Below, in pieces: positions 10,531-20,399 of a stretch of DNA of 64,000 nt; position 1 is the first letter of the stretch; each line of letters begins with the position of its first letter. The notes under the pieces are model-generated. The model worked only from the letters and a program-made list of their open reading frames with translations, ran no database searches and was not told where the DNA came from. The stretch comes from Odiellus spinosus (Eukaryota; Arthropoda; Arachnida; Opiliones; Phalangiidae): contig CAWUCO010000289.1 in assembly GCA_963920705.1 (NCBI GenBank), positions 806,001 through 870,000 on the forward strand, given 5' to 3'. The translations under genes were made by a program, and so were the position numbers.

Positions 10531-11844
10531 TTACTCTAACTTGTAAAGAATGGTTCGATCTTTCGTTATCAACATTTGGTTCTCAAACTCGCCGTAGACG
10601 ATAACTGTGACATTGTTAAGCGTAAACTACCGTGTTTTTCCAAAGAAAAATGTTCGCCACTACCTCCCTCTTCTGCTGTTAAATCCAACGCCAGTAAACA
10701 ATTGCCCTGGGGGTATTCCTCGTACGAGATATCATTACCTTTATTTTTACCGTAAAAATCTAAAGCCGTGAACAGGGATTGGTATTCGCGACAATAGCGT
10801 TTTTCAGCAAAATTTGGTTGAAAAGGTTGATCGGGATAATTTTTATTTCCGACCGTAACGGCTAAATACGTGAAATCCAAGTGCTCGAAATTAAAAGGAT
10901 TTTCAGTTAAATCTCCGTTGAAGGCTGATGTCTTTACGAAAGCAATTATAATTCTATTTGGGATTCTACCCAAGAAGACATTTTCTTTCGTCGTGTCAGT
11001 ATTACCTCTTTCTATCCCAAAGTACTTTGCCACAGTCTGATTAATCGGGTAGACGCAGGGTGTTTTTTCCAAAACCATGGCGTGGGCTAACATTAAGTCT
11101 GGGTTTAACTTAATTTTCCTAACGTAGAGCGAAGCATCGCTGATGACGAATCTATATTGAGTGGCAGCTGGGGGCAGCGCGGGCGGGGCTGGAAGTGGTT
11201 CTCGCGATATAATGGGAAACGACATTCCTGATCTAATAAATTTAAATTTTACATCTACATTGTTTAAGAGGAATTTATTCATTTTACAAATATCCAGATG
11301 GAGTTTCCCTATCATTTCACATACTTGAGATGGATCAACGCGCTGTTTTCTCAGTTTCATTCCTTGATTAGACGCGTCAAAAATATCCTCGGGTTTTATC
11401 TTGGTATCTTTGTAAAACATTTCCAAAGCTATTTGCGTCTCTTTGGCATCTTTCCCGTAATTTAACAATGTTTCGAAATAAGCGATATACGGAGCTAAAT
11501 TATTAACGGTTTGTACTAGCGTATCATTTAACATTGCTTCTATTTGAGAAAATAAAGCCCATAAGAGTAAATTCACAGGTCCAACTGTGTCTACCGCCGC
11601 CGTCATATCTTCCCAAGCATTATTCGTCGTGTTTTTTTTTTAATAATTTAACGTTAAGCTTTAATCTGGTTTTTGATAAATCGACATAGTGTTCCGGAGT
11701 ACCGGGGACGAAAAATTCGATTGGTCCTCCATCCGTAATTGAATTGACGGGTTTTAATTCAATATCATTACTAGCCAAAATATTATAATTACTAACAGGT
11801 TTGACGAACAAGTCGGCTTCAGACATCATACCTTCAGACCCCAT
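10531..11844 (-). pseudogene. Double-jelly-roll major capsid protein, frameshifted
   Basis: Would form the trimeric capsomer. The start ATG is at 11844. The N-terminal piece has the family hallmark SITDGGPIEFFVPG and YVDLSKTRLKL. It stops at 11620 next to a run of ten A's on the coding strand (11641-11632), where the frame shifts. The main part (11606-10569) contains PNRIIIAFVKTSAFNGDL, NPFNFEHLDFTYLAV and a C-terminal GNDISYEEYPQGNCLLALDL, all typical of the second jelly roll. A second shift near 10610-10640 replaces the true C-terminus; the conserved ending continues in another frame to a stop at 10531. About 430 residues in all, somewhat short for the family. Confidence 0.9.
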
Positions 11845-11905
11845 CTTGTCGCGTTAGATAACTACAACTAAAGCCGATGCCGGCAAGATCCGGCTATTTA
11901 TATCC

Positions 11906-12289
11906 CTAGGATAAAAAATCGGTTTTCTTTCTTCGTTTTACTTTACGACCCTTTAGACTTTTTCTTTTACGTTTACCAGTGCCGTATTGCGAATTGAGAA
12001 CTTTGTCACCAGCTGTGTGTAATAGATTAGATCCAGCAATTTTAATATTCCTTTTTAAAGCTGATTTTGGATCTTGCCCCGCTGAAATATCACCGATCCA
12101 GCGACTTCCAACACCAATCGCTTCCCGACCTAAGGCCTTGGCCGCTGGCTTTATAATTGGGGTAATGAATAGAACTAGACTCTTAAAAATTGAACCTAAC
12201 CCGTTACCTCGTTGAAAAACGGGACCTCGGAAGCCTCCTCCTCCAGCTTGCTGCAGGTAATAGTAATAATACCTATTTCGCGACGCCAT
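11906..12289 (-). CDS. Small basic core-like virion protein
   Basis: An intact 127-codon frame starting 5 bases after the minor capsid stop. The N-terminus is Tyr-rich then Gly-rich (QQAGGGGFRGPVFQRGNG), as in many Polinton and adenovirus small core or cement proteins. The middle is helical and Ala-rich (PIIKPAAKALGREAIG). The C-terminus is strongly basic (GTGKRKRKSLKGRKVKRRKK), suited to DNA binding or nuclear import. It lies between the two capsid genes, where Polintons usually carry such a protein. A DNA-condensing or capsid-lining role is inferred. Confidence 0.72.
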   Translation of the reverse strand: MASRNRYYYYYLQQAGGGGFRGPVFQRGNGLGSIFKSLVLFITPIIKPAAKALGREAIGVGSRWIGDISAGQDPKSALKRNIKIAGSNLLHTAGDKVLNSQYGTGKRKRKSLKGRKVKRRKKTDFLS

Positions 12290-12294
12290 TTTTT

Positions 12295-13545
12295 TTACCT
12301 TCGTCTAAAATGTAATGTGGTCACTGTTTTCCCGAGTTTGAAAGGAATTTTACTGCCCGAATCAGTGGCAATTTCTATATCAACCACGTTAAAATTCGGT
12401 GTTCTGACGGGGTAATAATTAATCGGGTTAAACGTTAACTCGTAGGGGGTATTATACTTATTGTTCTCTGGTCTGGGTATTGTACGTAATAGACCTCCCC
12501 AAGCGTCACCTATAACCTGAGGGTATATGAGACTGGTATAAACGAATAAACCCTGGACACCTCTATTTATATCAGCGATATGTTCACCATGGCTCTTGTG
12601 CGTTAACCCTTTCTCAATTTGTTTGGTATCAAAACCCAGCATAAGACCTAAACCAGGATTGGATTTGGGAAAGCGAATGGTAAAACTGTCTCGCAAATTT
12701 TTTTGTTGATCCGTGAGAAGATAATCGGGTTTTGCTTCATCAATTAACCCTAGACCACAAAGTAGCGTTACCGTCCCATTGTTATTTTGCTCAAAATCAA
12801 AATAAGGCCTCATTCTCGGGGATAAACAGTCTCTCATTCCTTTTAACACCTTCTCTATAGTTTCGTACGTACCGTGTGGTTTGATATAAAAGATTTTCGA
12901 CTCGTTCGTTACTCGTTAATTTTATGGTCTTGTCTCTTTTGAAAATCTGCCGAACATAAAAAGGGGGATATTTGGAGGTGTCGAGTTTGATCCTGTTCTG
13001 GTCTAAAGCTCGTGTTCCAACAATGGTTGTCCCCGTTATCCATTTTTCACAATCCCGCGCTTCTAAACCTAATAATTCGCAATACATTCTGGGAAATTTA
13101 ACGAAGGTTTCACCATTGGGATCTTTAAATTCAATAAGAAAACGTTCCTGACCGTTGACGATCCCGATTTGAAATTCTAACTTGTCTTTTACTTGTTGTT
13201 GAGTAATAGACGCCTGCATCTGATTAATAATTTTATGATAAATATTTCATTCGTATTTTTAATTATTGTACTTTTATCGTTTACGGTTCCCTGACCCGTT
13301 TCGTATTTTAAATCTAAATCAACCATTCTAACGACTAAAGTATCGAAAAAGTCGGTAATATTATCCCATTTCGAAGGCATACTAATGCCCGATAAACCGA
13401 CTTCCCAATGTCCTTCAGATAAATCAAATGACGTGGGTAATTGCGTCGTGTAACTGGTTTTTGTGTTTTTTGGGTATTGAGTCATGGAGGCGTTACTCGG
13501 GAGAGTCAAGTCGAACGTATCGTAGATGGGAGCGAGCATCGTCAA
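12295..13545 (-). pseudogene. Minor capsid (penton-type) protein in three frames
   Basis: Three overlapping frames run in order: 13545-13189, 13219-12797 and 12849-12295. The first has FDLTLPSNASMTQYP and GHWEVGLSGISMP, the usual start of the Polinton minor capsid protein. The third has FVYTSLIYPQVIGDAWGG, then PFKLGKTVTTLHF at the C-terminus, the standard ending. The middle frame carries the linking part (FVKFPRMYCELLGL). Two frameshifts, near 13190-13220 and 12800-12850, explain the split. In this virus lineage the protein forms the capsid vertices. The core-protein ATG follows immediately. Confidence 0.85.
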
Positions 13546-13590
13546 ACAGAGTTGAAGGATAACAATGACGATGAAACAAGCTGGTCAGAC

Positions 13591-13920
13591 TTATTTATCC
13601 TTCCTTTTGAGAGGAATTAACCCGTCGCACCAGCGGCATATATGGTTTAAAGGTTTCAACTCGTAGATCTCCCAATAATACGGTAAAATAAAGATTAGCC
13701 CGAGAATATCGTACCATGGGGCCAGAACGAATCGGGAATTTCGAGTAATAATTGAACGAATAAGACCAATGGGGACCGTGATCGGAGTCAAGAGGACTCT
13801 AAGCCAGTATTTACAATGGCGAAGAGTGTAAGAATCGTGAAAAAACCAACGCTTCCAGATACAGCATTGGCATTTCTGTAATTGAACGCGAGCACTTTCC
13901 CTCGTTACCCGTAAATCCAT
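13591..13920 (-). CDS. Small Cys-rich membrane protein, first leftward gene
   Basis: A 109-codon frame at the right end of the provirus. It has a Cys cluster (CQCCIW, residues about 18-23), two hydrophobic segments (LLTPITVPIGLI, about 43-54; ILGLIFILPYYW, about 71-82) and a C-terminal HICRWC pair. I do not recognise it. Two TATA-like sites lie upstream on the same strand. A site on virion or host membranes is inferred from composition only. Confidence 0.5.
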   Translation of the reverse strand: MDLRVTRESARVQLQKCQCCIWKRWFFHDSYTLRHCKYWLRVLLTPITVPIGLIRSIITRNSRFVLAPWYDILGLIFILPYYWEIYELKPLNHICRWCDGLIPLKRKDK

Positions 13921-14021
13921 TTTAAGCTGACTTTAGGATCGAGTCTTTTATATGATATCCTTCTCCCCTAGTGAGTGAATGAGTCATTGGCCCCCCCAGT
14001 CTTTTTGGCTATAGAATCCCC

Positions 14022-14029
14022 CTTTTATA
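14022..14029 (-). promoter_or_regulatory. TATA box for the leftward provirus genes
   Basis: TATAAAAG on the minus strand, about 100 bases before the ATG at 13920, similar in spacing to the TATA box at 103-110. A second TATAAAAG at 13952-13945 lies only 24 bases from that ATG, so it would start transcription at or inside the gene. Confidence 0.45.
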
Positions 14030-14099
14030 TCCGGAATCATGCAGAAAAATAAAGGAGCAGGGAGGGAAAAAATAAAAAATAAAGGAGCAGGGACGTAAA

Positions 14100-14430
14100 A
14101 ATGAAAAATTGTTTCAGTCCTCCTTGAAAATGGGTTTTTCGACCGGGGGTTAGGCCGGGTCAGACTGGCGGGGTTAATTAGGCCAATTTATGGACGGATG
14201 AGGTCATTTGTTGACGGATGAGCTGTTGACGGATGCGCTGTTTGTTGATTTTGGGGGCGGGGCTAATTAGGTAAATTTGTAGCCTTTGGGGGCGGGGATG
14301 ATGCGAGTATTGTTGACGGATGACGTCATTTGTTGTTTTTAGGGGCGGGGATGATGCTAATTTGTTGATTTGATGACGTCATGGGTTGTTTTGGAGGGGG
14401 GGTGGAAAGATAAGTGTTTTCCCCCTCCTA
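14100..14430. promoter_or_regulatory. Array of GC boxes and CRE sites at the right end of the provirus
   Basis: G-rich strand with GGGGCGGGG near 14252, 14288 and 14342, two perfect TGACGTCA sites (14321-14328 and 14374-14381), and repeated TTGTTGACGGATGA-like units between 14208 and 14325. These are the classic binding sites of Sp1-type and CREB/ATF-type factors. The cluster lies upstream of the leftward genes and may be an enhancer or part of the terminal repeat. Nearby, 14041-14100 holds two copies of a short AAAGGAGCAGGG unit. Confidence 0.45.
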
Positions 14431-14467
14431 GAAGTACAGGAATAAACTACTTATACACACGTTTTTA

Positions 14468-14530
14468 CAAGATGGTTAAGCGCATAGGATAGCTACACTA
14501 GGCAATGATGTAGACTGCAAAAGAAGGGGC
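14468..14530. repeat. Short dispersed repeat shared with 49046-49110
   Basis: Both sites begin CAAGATGGT, AAGC-CATAGGA, ATAGCTA with few differences. Here it immediately follows the provirus; at 49046 it follows a 94-bp duplicated block. It may mark the insertion site of the provirus or an unrelated repeat. Confidence 0.4.
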
Positions 14531-14880
14531 GCCTTATACACAGTATTATCGTAAAAACATACACCCTAAAATCTGTATAAATATTTTTCAGTCAACTTTT
14601 TCGAGTTCACAGTCACTTTTATCTCTTTTCGTGTTCACTGTCACTTTGGTTTTACGCCACTACATACTTTTCGTCATTTCCAACGGGCGCGATCCTATGG
14701 GAGGGCACGTAGCTAAACATTCTTCACCTATTTCCACGGTTGAGGCCTATATCTTTCTTCACTATGAAGTCCCGTTGCCACTTCATTCAAAAAACATCTA
14801 CCCCACCATGAAAATCAGTAACCGGTTTCAGTTGACAGTGGTAACTGAATAGATGGCTCTATGAAGAATCATATACACTA
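14531..14880. other. No gene seen
   Basis: AT-moderate sequence with a 73-codon chance frame at 14631-14852 that has no recognisable features. Confidence 0.5.
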
Positions 14881-14885
14881 ATATA

Positions 14886-15092
14886 GAAACGGATAAAAGA
14901 GCCGTTAAAAAGCACCCATTTGTATTGCTAATGTTGCCTTTTTAAAAGGTTAGTTTAAAATATAGGATTTTCTATACTTTTGCCAACCTCGAAACTAACA
15001 AAAAGAGTCGTTAAATAGAACCCCTTTCTACGACAGATGTTGCCTTTTGTCAAGGGTGGAACGTATATAGGGTTCATAGATTCAACTATTGC
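14886..15092. repeat. Diverged tandem pair, unit about 107 bp
   Basis: Two units start near 14887 and 14994. Both have an AAAAGAG-CGTTAAA block, CCC then TT, an ATGTTGCCTTTT block about 45 bases on, and a closing ATATAGG. Many mismatches show an old duplication. Confidence 0.5.
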
Positions 15093-15313
15093 GATCCTAA
15101 TGGCTCTCTGCTATGACTCCCCTTTCCAATAGCGCACTACTTACTTCTTTATGAGATTAAGCATTATGAAACCATCCCCGTTAGGTTCTCCCCTTGCGCC
15201 AGCTTAGCTTGAAAATTTATAGTTTATCACAAACACATCTCCAACTCTCCGAGGATCTAGCTCACAGTTTTGTAATATCGCCACCAATAGAGACGTTTAT
15301 CATTAGAAATAAA

Positions 15314-16255
15314 ATGCCATTTAGTCGGAAACGAAAACGTTCGAGCACCGAATTTTTTGATATAAATATATCCTACCATGAAAGTTCTGACGTTGACGAA
15401 TGTACTTCAAGCAGTGATGATGGAAATGAATGCGGTGAAAGAGAAGTTAGCGATAACGAAGGTTTCAAATTTGAAGATTCAAGCGATGAATCATTTACAA
15501 GTGAAGATGGAAGTGAGACTGGAAAATATACCTTATCGAACAATTGGAGGCAGGTCCGAAACTGTTATTCAAATGGGGATGACGTTAAGACGGCCCAAAT
15601 CATTGCAAAGGTAAATATTTTAGACTATTTTAAGATCTTAAAGCAATATAGAATGGTATAGTTGTTATTATTTCTATTATTTACTAAATTTCCAGAATCT
15701 GAGGATGAAAATCGTGATCATGGTGATAGTGATCGTGGGGTTCGTGATCTTGGAGGTATTGTTAGTGACCACGGTGATAGTGGCCGGCGTAGTAGTAGTG
15801 ATCACGGTGATAGTGGCCGCCACAGTAATAGTGATCACGGTGATAGTGATCACGGTGATAGTGATAATGGTGATAGTGATGAAGAGAGTATTAATAATGA
15901 TAATGAAAATTGTGATGATGAGCTTTTGTATTTAAATGCCCCAATCAAGGTGCAAGAAAGCGCGTTGGCAATTATATTCTTCGCCTTGCGTTATGCTCTA
16001 ACCAAGGAAGCTTTTAACTCTCTGCTTCAACTAATTAGTTTGCATAAACCCGATGAAAATCTTTTGCTGAAGTCCCTTTATTTATTTCAAAAACTATTTA
16101 AAAGTTCAATCAGGAGAAATTACAACAGGTACTGCTCAGCTTGTTTCTCATCAATGGATGGTAACAAGCTGAGCTGTACAAATTGTGGTAAAGAGTTTAA
16201 TAAAATGTACCAAGTTTTTAAGGCTAGCACCAAATATAGGATTTCCCCAATCTAG
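15314..16255 (+). CDS. Transposon-type protein fragment with one intron
   Basis: Exon 1 (15314-15610) encodes a basic start (MPFSRKRKRSS) and an acidic Ser/Asp/Glu-rich stretch. It ends at AAG before a GTAAAT donor. A 3' site TTTCCAG ends at 15695, but only the next AG at 15703 keeps the frame; this small offset may be real splicing or an indel. Exon 2 starts with DHGDS-type repeats, then a helical block (APIKVQESALAIIFFALRY; LLQLISLHKPDENLLLKS), and a four-cysteine zinc ribbon (CSACFSS and CTNCGKE). The helical block plus zinc ribbon resembles the N-terminus of a large transposon protein family found in several animals, which I cannot name with confidence. The coding sequence ends at 16255, so the catalytic part is missing. 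Confidence 0.5.
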
Positions 16256-16635
16256 GAACCAACAAATACTGCCATTAGATAGAGCCTGTTCAATCCTGGA
16301 GCCACGGTCCCTTTGTATACCAGACTAGAAAAGAACTCGTTTTCCAGAATTGTAATGGTTCAAGGTCTGAGTTTGAGTTTGAGTTTATTTCAATAAATAG
16401 ATACACAAAGATAGCTCGGGGCTAAGTCACAAAGCGACTTGTAAGCCCCGCTTAATAAGGAGTAGAATTGTAAATAAAGAAAATTTAGTAAAAATTATAT
16501 AAATATATAAATAACAAGTGCTAATCATAACGCAAGATTAACAATTTTTTTTAAAAACAGTATACGATTAGTAAATCCAGATTATTATGCATTTTGCTGT
16601 ATTGAAAGATAAAAACATGATTATGGCTAATTAGC

Positions 16636-18621
16636 CTACAATTCTTCTTCAAGAATCATTTTCCTCACCCGTTTCTTGAAACACTTAAGGGAGTTTTTTA
16701 AGTTTTGGATTTCTGCTGATAGCTTATTAAATAATATAACCCCACCGTAGTAGATGGACGTCAATTTTTTAGTGGTTTTACACAATGGTAATTTTAACAG
16801 TTCTATAGTTCTAGTACTTCTAGTTATTTCTTTTTTAGTAAATGTGTTTGTATTGTTTTTTAAATCTGTAAGTATATAACAGAGTTTATAAAATTTAAAA
16901 CATTCTTTAACATTGAGTAATTTTGCTCGTTTAAAATACTCGATGGTATGGTGTCTGGAGGGAAGGTTGAATATACTACGAACGATTCTTTTTTGGAGGG
17001 TCTGAATACGATTAATATTATTATTGGAAGTGCAACCCCAAAATTGTAAACCGTACGTCATAATTGGGTAAAAAAGAGCAAAGTAAATCTCAAATAAGAT
17101 TTTTCGCGGTATCATGTTTTTGCAATAAAACATCATTCCACAGGCTCTACAGAGAGTACTACTTATTTTAGTTATGTGGCAGTCCCATGTTAGATGCGTA
17201 TCGAACCAGATACCCAAGTATTTGTATCTATCTACCCGTTTTATCTCAATATCATTAATTTTGACTTTTTTTTTAATGCCCTCTACATTTTTGCCTCGAT
17301 TGCGAAAGAGAATATGTTCCGTTTTATTAATATTGAGCCGTAGCCCGTTAATAGATAGCCAATTGTATATTATATTCAAGTAGTTGTTAGCAGAAGTAAT
17401 GGCCGAATCAGATATAAGTGATTTACATAACAGGAGTGCATCATCGGCGTACATATATAGTAATCCCAGAGGGATTTGATTTATGAGGTCATTAATATAT
17501 AAATTGAAGAGTAGAGGGGAGATTACTGAGCCCTGTGGGACACCTGATAATAGATACTGGGCCTCGGATAATTTTTCATCAACTCTCGTAAAACATGGCC
17601 TTCTTGACAAATAACTCTTCAACCAATCCCCCGCGACTCCCCGAATTCCAAAGCGATATAGTTTACTAATAAGTCTATCATGTTCCACACTATCGAATGC
17701 CTTCCTCAAATCCAGGAACACACCCACGCATACTTGACTGGAGTCCAGCGCATCCAAGATAAATTTATACGCTCCGGATATGGCATTCATAGTGCTACGG
17801 CCGGGTCGGAACCCAAATTGATATTCAGATAAAAGGTTATTCGCTTCAGTAAATTTTTTGAGCCGATTAAAGAAAGCCTTATCAAAAATCTTGGAAACGA
17901 AGGAAAGGAGGGAGATCGGGTGATAGTTACCGGGGCACGTAATACTGCTTTTTTTAAATATGGGAATAATAACAGTGTTCTTAAGCTTATCTGGGTAAGT
18001 ACCACTTTGGAAAGATAGATTTACCAGAAATGTTAAAGGTAAGAGGAGGTACTGTATGGCGTGTTTCATAGGCCTAGAGTGAAGATTATCAAAGCCTGGA
18101 GCAGAGCTTGCAGAAATGGAGTTTGAGATTTTAAAGATCTCTTCTTCATCAATAGGAAAAAGGGCCATAGTATGACGGTTAGATTCTAAGTATATGTTGG
18201 GATCTCCCTGATCATCTAATGCTTCGTTATTTGTAAAGAAGTTATTCAAGATATTAGGTTCAATATTTATTCGCGGGGAGCTTTTCTCACTTCTGCCCAA
18301 TAACTGATTAACGATTTTCCATTTGGATTTGGGCGTATCTGTATTCATCAGGTTCTGGTAGTAGAATGAATTACGTTTATTTCTAATTAAGTTATTACAA
18401 TGATTTCTAATTTGGAAGTAATTTACTTTGTTTGTTTGAGTTGGGGATCGTTTGTATATTTTTTGGAGGTGATGTTTTTGTCGAATTAAAGTTTTGATGT
18501 GAGGACTAATGTAGGACTGAGAAGCAGTATTATTTTTTATTTTTCTAATTTCGAAGCATCTATTATATTCGGCCGTAAGCTTTTCTTCGAAATAGTTGTA
18601 AGCATGGTTTATATTAGTCAT
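16636..18621 (-). CDS. LINE reverse transcriptase (ORF2 C-terminal part)
   Basis: 661 open codons. The fingers and palm are clear: SAPGFDNLHSR (about 170-180), GNYHPISLLS, FGFRPGRSTMNAI, VFLDLRKAFDSVEHD (motif A), SGVPQGSVISPLLFNLYIND (motif B) and YMYADDALLL (motif C, coded near 17455-17441). A thumb and C-terminal region with ILFEIYFALFYPIMTYG follows. Priming and copying of element RNA at the target is the family role. The ATG used here is internal; the polyprotein originally began at 19351. Confidence 0.9.
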   Translation of the reverse strand: MTNINHAYNYFEEKLTAEYNRCFEIRKIKNNTASQSYISPHIKTLIRQKHHLQKIYKRSPTQTNKVNYFQIRNHCNNLIRNKRNSFYYQNLMNTDTPKSKWKIVNQLLGRSEKSSPRINIEPNILNNFFTNNEALDDQGDPNIYLESNRHTMALFPIDEEEIFKISNSISASSAPGFDNLHSRPMKHAIQYLLLPLTFLVNLSFQSGTYPDKLKNTVIIPIFKKSSITCPGNYHPISLLSFVSKIFDKAFFNRLKKFTEANNLLSEYQFGFRPGRSTMNAISGAYKFILDALDSSQVCVGVFLDLRKAFDSVEHDRLISKLYRFGIRGVAGDWLKSYLSRRPCFTRVDEKLSEAQYLLSGVPQGSVISPLLFNLYINDLINQIPLGLLYMYADDALLLCKSLISDSAITSANNYLNIIYNWLSINGLRLNINKTEHILFRNRGKNVEGIKKKVKINDIEIKRVDRYKYLGIWFDTHLTWDCHITKISSTLCRACGMMFYCKNMIPRKILFEIYFALFYPIMTYGLQFWGCTSNNNINRIQTLQKRIVRSIFNLPSRHHTIEYFKRAKLLNVKECFKFYKLCYILTDLKNNTNTFTKKEITRSTRTIELLKLPLCKTTKKLTSIYYGGVILFNKLSAEIQNLKNSLKCFKKRVRKMILEEEL

Positions 18622-18689
18622 TAAGAAAAGCTCTGTCCAACTTAGCTTAGAAAGATTAGCGCAGAATTTGAGGGTGTTAGATTTACTGA

Positions 18690-19351
18690 GGTTGCGAATT
18701 TTGATTTCCGGTGTGATATGTTTTATATTGATAGTTCTAATAAGGATAGGAAAGTGATCAGTTATATATGTTTAAGAACTTCTGGGGTTCCATCATAATT
18801 GGAAAACACATTGTCAATACATGTGGAGCTCGTTGAGGTGACTCTAGTCGGTTCAAATATGGTTTGTTTAAGGTCATAGCTCAGTAATGTGTCGATCAGA
18901 GCTAATGCGCAAGGTGAGTTCTTTAATAGGTCTACGTTAAAATCTCCTAGGATAGTTTTGTTTACCTTGGCAGAGCCCAAAGATACTGCAATGTGCTCGA
19001 GTGAGGCTATGAAGGAGTCATATACTGCAGTATGGGGTTTATAAATGATTGCAAAGTAATCGCCTGTATTTGTATCCTTGATGACAAAGCTTTCAATGTC
19101 ATCAGTGAACCAGCATAAGTCAGTAATAATTGTAAAACTAAGATTATCTCTGTAATAGAATCCCACACCACCCCCAGTCTATTCCCAATTCCTACAAATT
19201 TATAATTCGGAAGATATAAGCGATAACTGTCACGAAACCATGTTTCCGTTAAAGCAATGATTTCAGGATTTATTCCAAGAGTTGAAATAGTTGTCATAAG
19301 GGTTGGAAGATTACAATTTGCACTTCTTATATTTGCATAAATTAGTGTCAT
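18690..19351 (-). pseudogene. LINE apurinic-type endonuclease domain, frameshifted
   Basis: Start of ORF2. MTLIYANIRSANCNLP and LTETWF are in frame from 19351; a frameshift near 19165-19190 leads to the frame at 19166-18762 with GDFNVDLL. A further shift near 18765 is needed to reach TDHFPIL, just before the RT frame. These are the conserved blocks of the APE-like nuclease that nicks target DNA. Two breaks make it inactive. Confidence 0.78.
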
Positions 19352-19439
19352 TTTAGTCTATATATTTTTTAGTAGATAGTTATACAAATTGATATTTTCT
19401 AAACTATTGTTTAGGCTCTACGCAAGCTTTAGATTCGTT

Positions 19440-20132
19440 AAAATAATATTTGATTTCACCTATTTGTACTAAGAAATGAGAAATAAACTTTCCATTTCCA
19501 TTGCCTGGTTTTTTAAGAAATGTTCTTAGATAATAACGTGCGCGTTCTTGCTTAGGGGTAAAGTCGTGCGATATATATATAGCGGATCCCTTAAGTTGAT
19601 AAGCATTTTTTAATATCGAGGATTTTTCAGCAGCATCTCTAAGTATTAAAACAATTTTCCGATTTTTCTCCTCGGCGGAATACCTGATTAGGTCGAATTG
19701 TACCCGTGTAACCCAGTAGACCTTTTAAGATATCACTAGTTTCATTGGCAAGTTTATTGCGGTCCTCACCAGGTTTTCTGGTAGACCTGAGATGACCAAA
19801 TTATTTCGCCGTCTATCCATTTCTAATAAGTCCTGTTTAGCCTTAAGTTCAGAAATTTCTAGGTCTTTCTTTTCAAGTTTACTTTCCGTTTCTTTTTTTA
19901 TGCTATCAAGTTCAAATTTGATGTATTCAATTAACTCACTGCTTTTTTCCAATTTTCCTATTCGATCTTCATGATCATTGACTTTTTTAAGTATTTTTTC
20001 CATTTTAGTATTAGATTCTTTAAGTGAATATTTTATGTTATCAACATTTTTAGCTACTGCGTGTACTTCATTTGAAACGACTGTTTTCATGTCCCTCATT
20101 TTCTTAAGTAGGTGTTTGAGAGATGGTTCCAT
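19440..20132 (-). pseudogene. LINE ORF1 protein (coiled coil), frameshifted
   Basis: Starts at the ATG at 20132 (MEPSLKHLLKKMRD). Residues about 10-110 are a heptad-rich coiled coil, followed by RRRNNLVISGLPE, the start of the RRM-like domain of this ORF1 class. The frame then fails at about 19740. Related sequence (LANETSDILKGLLG, IRPNQVFRRG) continues in other frames toward 19440, broken by stops. ORF1 proteins bind and package the element RNA. Confidence 0.7.
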
Positions 20133-20399
20133 AATTATTTAGTTGTATAAGTTATTTAGTTGTATAGTTGTATAGGAGCACCAGTGATAATGTAAGGATA
20201 TATAGAATACCGATATTACCTGTAATATCAAAATATTTGGAGATTAGTTCTAGTAGGCAATCACTGGCGCTCTGATGAGATAGTGGTGTTGATTGTCGTA
20301 AAGAAAACTCGGTCCGGAAGTGTCCCAAGAAAAAACGAGGAGGAAAGTCCACACTAGTCAGGCGTTGACGTGGTTCTTTTAGATAACTAAAATTTTTTT

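Larger units (their letters stand above)
1..14450. mobile_element. Polinton/Maverick (adintovirus-like) provirus, degenerate
   Basis: A block of virus-type genes: protein-primed PolB, FtsK/HerA-type ATPase, adenain-like protease, rve integrase, double-jelly-roll major capsid protein and minor capsid protein. This is the defining Polinton set. Rightward genes fill 195-8247 and leftward genes fill 13920-8189, so the two halves converge at 8189-8247. Neither terminal inverted repeat can be confirmed: the left end is cut by or close to the window start, and I saw no match between the first 190 bases and 13921-14450. The right limit is an estimate from where virus-like sequence stops. Polymerase, integrase, both capsid genes and several others carry stops or frameshifts, so this copy cannot be autonomous. 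Confidence 0.93.
16365..20352 (-). mobile_element. Non-LTR retrotransposon (jockey/I/CR1-like LINE)
   Basis: It reads leftward: ORF1 (20132 to about 19440), then ORF2 with an endonuclease (19351 to about 18690) and reverse transcriptase (18621-16636). The 3' end carries three copies of AAACTC (plus-strand GAGTTT at 16369-16386) instead of a long poly(A), as in I- and CR1-type elements. The 5' end is placed near 20352 by the change in sequence character and is approximate. Frameshifts in ORF1 and the endonuclease make the copy inactive, although the RT frame is open for 661 codons. Confidence 0.85.

Noticed and set aside
13921..14450. Polinton right terminal inverted repeat
   Set aside because: No matching left copy could be seen in the first 190 bases, so the repeat cannot be claimed.
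15705..15935. Val/Ile-rich 76-codon frame
   Set aside because: It is an off-frame reading of the GATCACGGTGATAGT-type repeat that codes the acidic DHGDS stretch.
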